Shown here in pieces: positions 37,561 to 45,346 of a stretch of 64,000 bases of DNA; the stretch's first letter is position 1, and each line of letters opens with the position of its first letter. The stretch covers positions 61,443 through 125,442 of the forward strand of contig JABJJW010000017.1 in the NCBI GenBank assembly GCA_018660685.1. Reading direction: 5' to 3'. The stretch is from Flavobacteriales bacterium (GTDB lineage: Bacteria; Bacteroidota; Bacteroidia; Flavobacteriales_G; Salibacteraceae). A model generated the notes under the pieces. The model had not been told where the DNA came from and made no database searches. It saw nothing but the letters and a program-made list of their open reading frames with translations. Made by a program: the position numbers and the translations under genes.

Positions 37561-38445
37561 ATGAGAGCCCGTTCCGCATCGATATCTGTCTCTGTTAAAT
37601 CCAAGGTTTTAGACTATGCTCAGCTGACCAAGATGAGGTTGGCTTGGTTAGTCGTCTTGAGTGCCCTAACTGGCTACTTCTTTGCTTTAGACATGGCCTA
37701 CATAAACTGGGTTCAGATATTCATTCTGATTCTGGGCGGATTTATGGTGACCGGTTCTTCCAACGCCTTCAATCAAATTATCGAAAAGGACTTGGATAAA
37801 CTCATGAATCGCACAAGTGATCGTCCACTTCCTGACGGCAGGATGGAGGTCAATGAGGCATTTTGGGTAGCGTCGATCCTCGGAGTATTTGGAGTTGCCT
37901 TACTCTGGATTGGCCTTAATCCACTGAGTGGAATACTCGGACTTCTCGCGTTGTTTCTTTATGTGGCAATCTACACTCCACTTAAACGTGTCGGCCCTAT
38001 CGCTGTATTTGTCGGAGCTTTTCCAGGAGCCATTCCTCCGATGCTCGGATACGTCGCCGCAACAAATGAATTTGGCCTGATCCCAGGGCTACTATTTGCA
38101 ACTCAATTTATCTGGCAGTTTCCTCATTTCTGGGCCATTGCTTGGAAAGCAGATTCCGATTATACCAAGGCCGGATTTAGACTACTTCCTTCATCGAGTG
38201 GAAAATCTAAAATGACAGCATTCTACATCCTTATTTATGCGCTGTTTTTGATTCCGATCAGCTTGTTTCCAATTATGTTCACGACCATGAGCACATTCGT
38301 TCTCATTGCCACGACCATGATGGGTGCGGGATTCGCGTTTTATGCGATCAGGCTATACCAACAAGGAACGGATAAGGCAGCACTCAATTTGATGCTAGCA
38401 TCCTTTGTGTACCTACCAGTTGTTCAACTACTTTACTTGATATAA
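37561..38445 (+). CDS. ctaB: Protoheme IX farnesyltransferase (haem O synthase)
   Basis: 294-aa polytopic membrane enzyme of the UbiA family that farnesylates haem b to haem o for haem-copper oxidases. The prenyl-diphosphate-binding motif is NAFNQIIEKDLDKLMNRTSDRPLPDGR, and the second acidic region is FWAIAWKADSDYTKAGFRLLP. Seven to nine helices are visible. ATG 37561 is chosen over TTG 37531. Its last base coincides with the first of the coxIII gene, consistent with an oxidase operon. Confidence 0.95.
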   Translation: MRARSASISVSVKSKVLDYAQLTKMRLAWLVVLSALTGYFFALDMAYINWVQIFILILGGFMVTGSSNAFNQIIEKDLDKLMNRTSDRPLPDGRMEVNEAFWVASILGVFGVALLWIGLNPLSGILGLLALFLYVAIYTPLKRVGPIAVFVGAFPGAIPPMLGYVAATNEFGLIPGLLFATQFIWQFPHFWAIAWKADSDYTKAGFRLLPSSSGKSKMTAFYILIYALFLIPISLFPIMFTTMSTFVLIATTMMGAGFAFYAIRLYQQGTDKAALNLMLASFVYLPVVQLLYLI

Positions 38446-39029
38446 TGGCCGTCTACATGAGCCCAGAAGAGGCATTAGATATCAAAAGAAAAACGGCAAA
38501 ACCCATGCTTTGGGTTGGAATCGTGAGCATGATTATGCTCTTTGCTGGATTGACCAGCGCGTACATCGTAAGACAAGCTGAGGGCAACTGGTTGTACTTT
38601 GATATTCCACAGCCTTTTTACACCAGCACGATCATTATTGTTATCAGTAGTTTGACGATCATCCTGGCAAAATGGGCAATCAAGCGGGACAATCAGATGT
38701 TGTCAAACAGCGCTCTGCTCGTCACGCTGCTGCTCGGACTTGTATTTGCCTATTCACAGTTTCAGGGATGGGTCGAATTAGTGGAGATGGGAGTGTTTTT
38801 CGCGGGACGCGAAGCAAACGCTGCAGGCAGTTTTCTGTACGTGCTCACAGGGTTGCATATGGCACATCTGGGAGGAGGGATTTTAGCCTTGATATTTACG
38901 AGTATCAAAGGCCTTTTAGGAAAGTATTCAGCTGAAAATCATATCGGTATCGATGTAGCCGCCACCTATTGGCATTTTCTCGATATCCTTTGGATTTACT
39001 TGCTGCTCTTTTTAGTCTTTATTCGTTAA
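38445..39029 (+). CDS. Cytochrome c oxidase subunit III (first copy)
   Basis: 194 aa, five transmembrane helices. Subunit III of a haem-copper oxidase: AGLTSAYIVRQ, WVELVEMGVFFAGREANAAGSFLYVLTGLHMAHLGGG, and the ending AATYWHFLDILWIYLLLFL with the conserved YWHFxDxxW. It starts on the last base of ctaB. It is the shorter, CyoC-like member of the pair of subunit III genes that Bacteroidota keep together. Subunits I and II are outside the window. Confidence 0.92.
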   Translation: MAVYMSPEEALDIKRKTAKPMLWVGIVSMIMLFAGLTSAYIVRQAEGNWLYFDIPQPFYTSTIIIVISSLTIILAKWAIKRDNQMLSNSALLVTLLLGLVFAYSQFQGWVELVEMGVFFAGREANAAGSFLYVLTGLHMAHLGGGILALIFTSIKGLLGKYSAENHIGIDVAATYWHFLDILWIYLLLFLVFIR

Positions 39030-39058
39030 CATTGCAACCCATAAACCATTGACCTACT

Positions 39059-39880
39059 ATGGCAGGAGAAGCTTCAAAAGCAATTGATAAATCCGTACTC
39101 TGGGGAGGCGGTAGATCTCCGTTCAGCGTAAGCTATGGCAAGATGATGATGTGGTTTTTCCTCATCTCAGATGCCCTTACATTCGGAGGATTCCTTTCAG
39201 CACTTGCGTTTCAGAGACATCATCTCGAAGACATTTGGCCCATCACGGAGGAGATATTTTTTCACTTTCCGTTTACCCATGCTCACTTGCCTCTGCTCTA
39301 TGTGGCGTTCATGACGTTCGTCTTGATCATCAGTTCCGTGACCATGGTGCTGGCTGTTGAGGCAGGACACAGAATGGATCGTAGGAAGGTTATTTTTTGG
39401 CTTGGGCTCACGGTAGTTGGAGGAGCAATCTTCCTCGGTTCGCAGGCTTGGGAATGGTCGACGTTTATCGCAGGCTCAGAAAATGGAGCTTATGTTCTGG
39501 ATGATGGAACCATGGGTCGACTGGATGTTGATCACGACACACATCAGGAATTCCTAACCAACCTCCACAGCGGAGATGTTATTGATGATCCAGCTACTGT
39601 TGCAGCCATCAAGGAGAATAATACTTTGGTTAATGGAGCGAACCTTGAACAAAACGAATATGGGCCTCAGCTCTACGCCAATTTCTTTTTCTTCATTACA
39701 GGATTTCACGGCTCACACGTCTTTTCTGGAGTGCTCCTGAACTTGATCGTCCTGATCAGATGTATTCAAGGTTGGTATGATAAAAGAGGCCATTACGAAA
39801 TGGTCGAGAAAGTCGGTCTGTACTGGCACTTTGTAGACTTAGTATGGGTATTTGTATTCACCTTCTTCTACCTGATATAA
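39059..39880 (+). CDS. Cytochrome c oxidase subunit III (second copy)
   Basis: 273 aa. The same fold with an additional loop of about 65 residues between the helices (roughly 140-205, acidic, DDGTMGRLDVDHDTHQEF). Signatures: GKMMMWFFLISDALTFGGFL, FFFITGFHGSHVFSGVLLNLI and YWHFVDLVWVFVFTFFYL. The order of a short and a long subunit III gene is normal for the phylum and not a recent duplication. It is followed after 10 nt by the subunit IV gene. Confidence 0.92.
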   Translation: MAGEASKAIDKSVLWGGGRSPFSVSYGKMMMWFFLISDALTFGGFLSALAFQRHHLEDIWPITEEIFFHFPFTHAHLPLLYVAFMTFVLIISSVTMVLAVEAGHRMDRRKVIFWLGLTVVGGAIFLGSQAWEWSTFIAGSENGAYVLDDGTMGRLDVDHDTHQEFLTNLHSGDVIDDPATVAAIKENNTLVNGANLEQNEYGPQLYANFFFFITGFHGSHVFSGVLLNLIVLIRCIQGWYDKRGHYEMVEKVGLYWHFVDLVWVFVFTFFYLI

Positions 39881-39890
39881 TCAAAGCACA

Positions 39891-40277
39891 ATGGAAAGAG
39901 ACGACCTTATCGAATACTCACTCGACGCTCATCACAGCGAAGAAGAGGGTAAGAAAATCAGAAAGAAAATTTATTGGGTAACCCTATTGCTTTCTGTGAT
40001 CACGATCATTGAAGTAGGCATGGGTATCATCTGGGGTAAATCAGGATTCGATGTCGAAGGCATGGGTTGGTTGACAATAAAATCGACCTTCATTATTCTG
40101 ACAATTCTTAAGGCCGGCTATATAGTTATGGTCTTTATGCACTTGGGAGATGAAAGGAAGTCGTTGAGAAACATCATCCTAATTCCCTATGCAACTTTCA
40201 TACTTTACCTCTTGTTCATCCTTCTCACTGAATCCACCTTCATTCACGATGTGAAGGAATGGATGGGCTGGGTTTGA
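39891..40277 (+). CDS. Cytochrome c oxidase subunit IV family protein
   Basis: 128 aa. Three transmembrane helices (IYWVTLLLSVITIIEVGMGI, STFIILTILKAGYIVMVFMH and a last one near ILIPYATFILYLLFILL) match the prokaryotic CyoD/COX4 family, with HLGDERKSLRNIIL after helix 2. It is the last gene before a strong terminator hairpin and probably the end of the ctaB-cox transcript. Confidence 0.88.
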   Translation: MERDDLIEYSLDAHHSEEEGKKIRKKIYWVTLLLSVITIIEVGMGIIWGKSGFDVEGMGWLTIKSTFIILTILKAGYIVMVFMHLGDERKSLRNIILIPYATFILYLLFILLTESTFIHDVKEWMGWV

Positions 40278-40298
40278 TGACCTAAAAAGAACTGAATG

Positions 40299-40329
40299 GG
40301 CCTTTCAGAAATCAAAGGCCTTTTTTTTT
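40299..40329 (+). terminator. Rho-independent terminator after the coxIV gene
   Basis: GGCCTTT (40299-40305), an 8-nt loop CAGAAATC, AAAGGCC (40314-40320), then nine T residues (40321-40329): a perfect 7-bp stem with U-tract. It starts 22 nt after the coxIV stop and ends 4 nt before the ATG of the SCO-like gene. Confidence 0.85.
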
Positions 40330-40333
40330 GAAT

Positions 40334-40996
40334 ATGAAAAAAGGAATCTACCTCATAATCATTCTCCTCTTTCCATCCATTATCTACATGTTGTTTTCGC
40401 TTGGAGAACATAAGGTGAAGCGGGTGGGCTATTTCGGGGAATATTCAGTTCAGGAAGGGGACACGACTTACAACCCGGTGCCACTATTGTCATTGCGAAG
40501 CTCGGATGGTGAGCATTTGAGTACCGATGATTTGAGAGGTCGAGTAGTCATTATCAACTTGATCAATTGGCCTTGCGATGAAGAGTGTTACAAGCAAGGT
40601 GCAACCTTGGCAAATTACTTAAATGACCTCGGAAATAATGAGCAATGGGTTCTCTATACCATAAGCATTGATACTGGAACGAGCCTGGAAGAACTTGCCG
40701 ATCATTCGAGTAAGTACATCGTCGAAATGACCAATTGGTCTTTCTTAATGCCCACGAACCAGGAAGAACTTAATGCATGGTTGGACTATCTTTTTGTCCA
40801 AACCGGGAGGGTTTCATCGATTACCGATTTGCCTTCCGAGGAGTTTGTTATGCTCGACCAGAATGGCATTATCCGAGAATATTTCAATTCTGGAATCTAC
40901 AAGGAGAACAAGAAGATGCAGGATGCTCTTAAAATGCTATTGAAAGAACCTCACCTCTCGTGGAAGGATGAAAATTCAGAGAATAGTGACGAATAA
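40334..40996 (+). CDS. SCO1/SenC-like thioredoxin-fold protein lacking the copper His
   Basis: 220 aa, one N-terminal membrane anchor (about residues 4-23) and a thioredoxin-fold domain. SCO proteins deliver copper to the CuA site of subunit II. The CxxxC pair is present (Cys81 and Cys85 in NWPCDEECYKQ), with LRGRVVIINLINW before it and ISIDTGTSLEEL after. The copper-binding His, expected in an HSxxFVLxDxxG context, is replaced: TDLPSEEFVMLDQNG has Pro167 there. It may act as a thiol reductase rather than a copper carrier, or use another ligand. The start codon is 4 nt past the terminator T-tract. The 3' end overlaps the DUF420 gene by 29 nt. Confidence 0.8.
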   Translation: MKKGIYLIIILLFPSIIYMLFSLGEHKVKRVGYFGEYSVQEGDTTYNPVPLLSLRSSDGEHLSTDDLRGRVVIINLINWPCDEECYKQGATLANYLNDLGNNEQWVLYTISIDTGTSLEELADHSSKYIVEMTNWSFLMPTNQEELNAWLDYLFVQTGRVSSITDLPSEEFVMLDQNGIIREYFNSGIYKENKKMQDALKMLLKEPHLSWKDENSENSDE

Positions 40997-41498
40997 ACTG
41001 ATCTACGCGGTTGCGACAATTTTAGTGTTGGCAATATTCGTCATCTACTTGACCCCAAAAATGGAGATCGCGAATGGTGCTCTTGAATACCTCCCAGCTC
41101 TGAACGCATCAATCAATGCAACAGTCAGCGTACTGCTCATTCTCGGATATTACTTTATTCGGATTAAGAAGGATCGTAAATGGCACTCAATCTCCATGAA
41201 ATCGGCTTTCATTCTCACCGCGCTTTTCCTCATCTCTTATGTGATTTATCATACCACTCATGAGAGCACATCTTATGGTGGAGAAGGGGTGATTCGAGCT
41301 GTCTACCTTGTCATTTTACTAACCCACATTGTTCTCGCAGCCGCCATCGTACCCTTGGTACTGGTCACCTTCTCTCGGGCGTTGACCGAGAAATTCGACA
41401 AACACAAAAGAATCGCCAGGATTACATTTCCTCTATGGCTGTATGTCTCAATCACAGGCGTCGTAGTTTACTTGATGATTTCACCTTATTATGCTTAG
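40968..41498 (+). CDS. DUF420 domain-containing membrane protein
   Basis: 176 aa, five hydrophobic helices. Matches DUF420 through YLPALNASINATVSVLLILG, AFILTALFLISYVIYHTTHE and LAAAIVPLVLVTFSRAL, plus FPLWLYVSITGVVVYLMI. Invariant His residues in the second and fourth helices and its place in oxidase clusters suggest a part in haem-copper oxidase assembly, related to CtaM/YozB. It overlaps the SCO-like gene by 29 nt and the next small gene closely. Confidence 0.88.
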   Translation: MKIQRIVTNKLIYAVATILVLAIFVIYLTPKMEIANGALEYLPALNASINATVSVLLILGYYFIRIKKDRKWHSISMKSAFILTALFLISYVIYHTTHESTSYGGEGVIRAVYLVILLTHIVLAAAIVPLVLVTFSRALTEKFDKHKRIARITFPLWLYVSITGVVVYLMISPYYA

Positions 41499-41514
41499 GA
41501 AGTATAATTTTGTG

Positions 41515-41751
41515 ATGATGTTGAGACGGATTCTCTTGCTGAGCTTGTTTATGACCCTTGTTGTGATTGATGCCAATGCACAATGCAGTATGTGCAACGC
41601 TGTGGTAGAGTCGAGCCAAAGGAACGGCAGCGAACTTGCTGAAGGCCTCAACGCAGGGATCCTTTATCTGATGGGAATTCCATACGCTCTTCTTCTTTTG
41701 ATGGGAATACTCCTCTTCAGAAAATTGAATCAAAACCAGTCCGAGTCATAG
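41515..41751 (+). CDS. Small CxxC membrane protein of the oxidase cluster
   Basis: 78 aa (or 86 aa from ATG 41491, which overlaps the DUF420 stop). Signal or first helix MMLRRILLLSLFMTL...ANAQ, then CSMCNAVVESSQRNG with a CxxC pair, then a single transmembrane helix ILYLMGIPYALLLLMGILLF and a short tail. Similar small proteins sit after DUF420 in many Bacteroidota, so it is probably real and linked to oxidase assembly, but no function is known. The 41515 start is chosen because it begins a clean signal peptide. Confidence 0.65.
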   Translation: MMLRRILLLSLFMTLVVIDANAQCSMCNAVVESSQRNGSELAEGLNAGILYLMGIPYALLLLMGILLFRKLNQNQSES

Positions 41752-41819
41752 GCTTCGATTCATTTATCCAAGATTCTCGCCGTTTGTATCATTTTCAATT
41801 TCGATGGCCTCGACGTTAA

Positions 41820-41827
41820 TACATTTG
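41820..41827 (+). promoter_or_regulatory. Candidate promoter -7 box upstream of the tolC-like gene
   Basis: TACATTTG, exact TAnnTTTG, only 4 nt before the ATG at 41832. Transcription from it would yield an almost leaderless message, so either the start codon lies further in or the match is chance. Confidence 0.3.
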
Positions 41828-41831
41828 CCTT

Positions 41832-43247
41832 ATGAGGATATTATGGCTGTTTCTATTGTCGCTTTCCGTGACGTCATCTGTTGCCCAAACTTCATACTCA
41901 CTTGCGCAGTGCATTGAAACGGCATGGGCCAATAACCTTCAAATTAAGCAGGCAGAGCTTGGAGTGGAGTCAGCGGAGTTAGACTTAAAAAATGCCCGCA
42001 CTGATGCGTTGCCCAACCTCAATGGATTTGCGAGTCACAACTACAATTGGGGACAGAGAATTGATCCGTTTACGAACCAGTTTGCGAATACTAGAGTTCA
42101 AAGCAATTCATTTGGTGTGAGTTCAAATATCACACTGTTCAACGGATTCCAAAACCAAGAAAACATTCGATCTCAACAAGCCGGAATGGAGGCTTCCAAG
42201 TGGGATCTCGAAACTCAAAAGAATAATATGGCGTTGGCTATCGCCTCTTCATACCTTCAAGTTATTCTAACTGATGAATTGATTGGTGTTGCCGAAGAAC
42301 AAGTCAAGATCACAACGGCGCAGCTGACCCGAATAACGTCACTAGTCGACGCTGGATCCATCGATCGAGGAGCACAATACGATCTTGAAGCACAACTTGG
42401 CCGAGACAATGCAACTCTGACGCAGCGAACAAATGATTACATACTCACTCTTGTTCAATTGAAACAAATGATGTTGATTCCAGTAGATGAAGAAATTTCC
42501 CTGGAGAAGCCAGCGCCAGACTTGGACGAAAACCAAGTGGTTGAAGACACCAGAACGATCTATGGATACGCAGAAGGATCGATGCCAGAAGTCAAAAGAG
42601 CGCAGATGTCGTTGGCTCAAATGGACCATCAATTGAAGCAAACTAAGAGTGGGTATTATCCATCCCTTACGTTGAGTGGTTCAATTGGTACTGGTTACTC
42701 GGGCTTGGCGAGCACCACTTCGCTTGGAAATTACACAGGAGATCAACAAATTGGGTACACCCAAGATGGCGTGATTGTCTACCAACCAACGTATGATTTT
42801 GTGTCCACGCCAGTTTCGTTTGGCAGCCAGTTAAACGACAATTTTAACCAGTTTGTTGGTCTGACCTTGAGTGTGCCTATATTCAATCGGAACGGGGTGA
42901 ATACCGCTGTGAAACAGACTGAGATTGGGCGGTCAATTGCGGAGATTCAGCTGGAGCAAGAGAAACAAGGGTTAAGACAGCGAATTGAAAGCGCGCACGC
43001 AGACTCGAAGGCGGCGAGAGATCTCCTCGAGGCGAATGTTACTGCGGTGAATTCGGCCGAGAAAGCATTTGAGTTCGCTGAAAAACGATTCGAGGCGGGA
43101 GCGAGCAACGTGGTAGATTTCAATAACAGCAAGTCTAATTTAGAGATCGCCAAAACCCAAGTCATACGTTCGAAATACGACTACCTCTTTAAAGTCAAGA
43201 TCCTCGACTTCTACATGGGTAGACCACTTGGGATAGGTTCGGAGTAA
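41832..43247 (+). CDS. TolC family outer-membrane efflux protein
   Basis: 471 aa. Signal peptide (MRILWLFLLSLSV...VAQ), then two OEP repeats starting YSLAQCIETAWANNLQIKQAEL, with LPNLNGFASHNYNWGQRIDPFTNQF typical of the Bacteroidota branch and FNGFQNQENI at the coil tips. The second half has LSVPIFNRNGVNTAVKQTEI. It forms the trimeric channel of a tripartite efflux or type I secretion system, but no membrane fusion protein or pump gene is next to it, so it may serve more than one system. Confidence 0.92.
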   Translation: MRILWLFLLSLSVTSSVAQTSYSLAQCIETAWANNLQIKQAELGVESAELDLKNARTDALPNLNGFASHNYNWGQRIDPFTNQFANTRVQSNSFGVSSNITLFNGFQNQENIRSQQAGMEASKWDLETQKNNMALAIASSYLQVILTDELIGVAEEQVKITTAQLTRITSLVDAGSIDRGAQYDLEAQLGRDNATLTQRTNDYILTLVQLKQMMLIPVDEEISLEKPAPDLDENQVVEDTRTIYGYAEGSMPEVKRAQMSLAQMDHQLKQTKSGYYPSLTLSGSIGTGYSGLASTTSLGNYTGDQQIGYTQDGVIVYQPTYDFVSTPVSFGSQLNDNFNQFVGLTLSVPIFNRNGVNTAVKQTEIGRSIAEIQLEQEKQGLRQRIESAHADSKAARDLLEANVTAVNSAEKAFEFAEKRFEAGASNVVDFNNSKSNLEIAKTQVIRSKYDYLFKVKILDFYMGRPLGIGSE

Positions 43248-43282
43248 CAATCATTCATTTCATTTCTTGACATTCGCAGTTC

Positions 43283-43978
43283 ATGGGTCTAATTCTGAAC
43301 ATAGAATCTGCTACGACCATGTGTTCCGTGGCCCTTGGGCGTGATGGTGAATGCATCGATGTCCTCGAAGTTGATGATGGCTATACCCATGCTGAAAATC
43401 TTGCGTCTTATTGCGCGCAGATTATCGAAAAGAATGGTATTAAACCTCAAGCCCTAGATGCCATTTCCGTGAGTAAAGGACCAGGAAGTTATACCGGTTT
43501 GAGAATTGGAATCAGCTTGGCAAAAGGACTTGCTTACTCTCTGAATAAACCTCTAATCGGCATTTCAACGCTTCAGGCGATGTGCTTTCATCCAAGTGTG
43601 AGGAAGGAGCTTGACTATCTTAAGGATGCGCATATGAATCCCATGTTGGATGCGAGACGGATGGAGGTATTTACCGCGACTTATGATTTCGGATTAAAGG
43701 AGCTTTTACCACCCCGAGCTCTGATTCTCGACACGACTTCTTTTAGCGATCTACTCGCTGCCGATCCTGTAATTTTTTTCGGAAACGGCTCATCGAAATT
43801 TAAAGACATTGTGAATGTGGGTTCTGCCTACTTTGTTGATGAGGTCCATCCTTCTGCGAGTTTCATGTGCATGCTAAGCGAAATCGCATATGGCAACCAA
43901 GATTTTGAAGATGTCGCTTATTTTCATCCCGAATACTTGAAAGAAGTTTATACTACAACCCCTAAACCTAAGCTATGA
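43283..43978 (+). CDS. tsaB: tRNA threonylcarbamoyladenosine biosynthesis protein TsaB
   Basis: 231 aa. TsaB is the inactive partner of TsaD in the complex that makes t6A37 on ANN-decoding tRNAs. Recognised by ILNIESATTMCSVALGRDG, VSKGPGSYTGLRIGISLAKGLAYSL and LIGISTLQAM, with a degenerate ATP site as expected for TsaB. Its last four bases (ATGA) start the lipoprotein gene that follows. Confidence 0.94.
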   Translation: MGLILNIESATTMCSVALGRDGECIDVLEVDDGYTHAENLASYCAQIIEKNGIKPQALDAISVSKGPGSYTGLRIGISLAKGLAYSLNKPLIGISTLQAMCFHPSVRKELDYLKDAHMNPMLDARRMEVFTATYDFGLKELLPPRALILDTTSFSDLLAADPVIFFGNGSSKFKDIVNVGSAYFVDEVHPSASFMCMLSEIAYGNQDFEDVAYFHPEYLKEVYTTTPKPKL

Positions 43979-44454
43979 GGTTTTTGATCATCGCTCTTTT
44001 AGGCGCTGTCATAATGCAAGGTTGTTTAGAGCCAGGATGTACAAATCACACGGCAAGCAACTACAACCAGAATGCTACGAAAGACGACGGCTCGTGCTAT
44101 TTTTCGGGCTGCACCGACCGCCGAGCCTTGAATTATGATGAACGAGCGGATCGCGAAGATGGAACGTGTATTTATCCGGGCCAAGTTCATTTTTACAATC
44201 GCCTTCATGTTGAGAATGATCATCGGATTGACATCTACTGGGATAGCGAGTACGTCGGGTTCTTTGACTTGAAATGCCCGTTCGAAGTGTTTAGTTGTAC
44301 TTCCGGTTGTGAGGTGTTGGAGATCGATCAGCTTTATCCTGACACAATAAGATTTGCTGCCATCTATCGCCCGGATGCCGGAGTTGGCGATACTATACAA
44401 CAAGGAAAAGTAATTATCGAAGAGAGCGAATGCACCGCGGTGGTGATCCAATAG
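43975..44454 (+). CDS. Lipoprotein with two GCTD-type Cys repeats
   Basis: 159 aa. A lipoprotein signal (MRFLIIALLGAVIMQGC) is followed by two copies of a short Cys motif: PGCTNHTASNYNQNATKDDG then SCYFSG, and SGCTDRRALNYDERADREDG then TCIYPG. This [G]CTD..A.NY...A..DDGSC pattern is found repeated in large secreted proteins of marine Bacteroidota and seems to be a small disulphide-bonded calcium-loop-like module; its function is unknown. The C-terminal 90 residues (HFYNRLHVENDHRIDIYWDS...) are a beta-rich domain I do not recognise. Coupled to tsaB by a 4-nt overlap. Confidence 0.72.
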   Translation: MRFLIIALLGAVIMQGCLEPGCTNHTASNYNQNATKDDGSCYFSGCTDRRALNYDERADREDGTCIYPGQVHFYNRLHVENDHRIDIYWDSEYVGFFDLKCPFEVFSCTSGCEVLEIDQLYPDTIRFAAIYRPDAGVGDTIQQGKVIIEESECTAVVIQ

Positions 44455-44458
44455 TGAA

Positions 44459-45346
44459 TTATCGGTTTGCGGTGTCGAAGAAGTCGTAGTCAAATTCCCA
44501 GATTTCCATATTCTCGGTTTTCGGATTCATGAAAATCCACCCTTTTGGCAACCCGTTTTTATGATGAACAATCGACCATTCTCTGCATTCCTCAATGCAC
44601 CATTTGCCCTCTTCCTGTCTAGGAGCGTCAATGTTATATTCAATCGATGATTGACGATTCTCAAGAAGGTCATTCTTAAAATATCCTTTGATTTTATCAT
44701 CCTGCCAAACCCATGTTTCAATGCTTTGAGATCGGTTGCCGTTCCAGATTTCTCTGGATGTAATCCGTCCAAAACCGTCGTAGTGTTCGTCGGTTTTCTG
44801 GTAGGCTTTTTCACCAATCCCACCACGGGTAATCCGTTTGTTCATTCCTCGAGAATTGTGATCCTCTTGGGTGACCAATTCTTCTCTTCTGATCACCTGC
44901 CAAGGTGAATTACCTCTCTTGACTTTTATCTCAAGGTGGACGACGTCATCCTCAGGGTAGCTGTAGGACGTTAGTCGGCGGTAAGAAACTACTCGTTCTA
45001 GGAGTCTAACGGGACCGTGCTGTTCGAACTCACACCTCACAATTGAAGTGTCAAGCACTCCGTATTTGCCAGGGTAAATTTTCTTGAATTCGGTTACTTG
45101 GCCTTTCTCATTGAATCGATATCTGGTTCTCTTCCCATCATCGTAGATAGGTTTCATGGATGGCTTTCGGAGCATTCTAAGCGTAATCGATCGGATTCCT
45201 CTTTTCGCAATTGAATCCTCATTGAAAGTGGGAAGAGACTCCTGTATTAGTTCACCCGGAACGATGAACTGTGCTTGAATAGGACTAAAATTTAAGCAAG
45301 TCCAGAGCAGCAGACACGTCTTCAGTAGGCATTTGACATGCACCAT
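44459..45346 (-). CDS. Secreted protein of unknown function
   Basis: About 295 aa, not recognised. Signal peptide [19 protein letters not shown]...IQAQ; the body is beta-rich with recurring YxxxGxV/I-xE units ([37 protein letters not shown]) that recall YD-like or MORN-type antiparallel repeats. A longer frame begins 81 nt upstream inside the YyaL gene; ATG 45346 is preferred because it opens the signal peptide, though this still overlaps the YyaL gene end by 62 nt. It ends 4 nt from the convergent lipoprotein gene. Confidence 0.6.
   Translation of the reverse strand: MVHVKCLLKTCLLLWTCLNFSPIQAQFIVPGELIQESLPTFNEDSIAKRGIRSITLRMLRKPSMKPIYDDGKRTRYRFNEKGQVTEFKKIYPGKYGVLDTSIVRCEFEQHGPVRLLERVVSYRRLTSYSYPEDDVVHLEIKVKRGNSPWQVIRREELVTQEDHNSRGMNKRITRGGIGEKAYQKTDEHYDGFGRITSREIWNGNRSQSIETWVWQDDKIKGYFKNDLLENRQSSIEYNIDAPRQEEGKWCIEECREWSIVHHKNGLPKGWIFMNPKTENMEIWEFDYDFFDTANR

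Noticed and set aside
38445..39880. Recent duplication of coxIII
   Set aside because: The two genes differ in length and loops, and this pair is the normal arrangement in Bacteroidota oxidase clusters.
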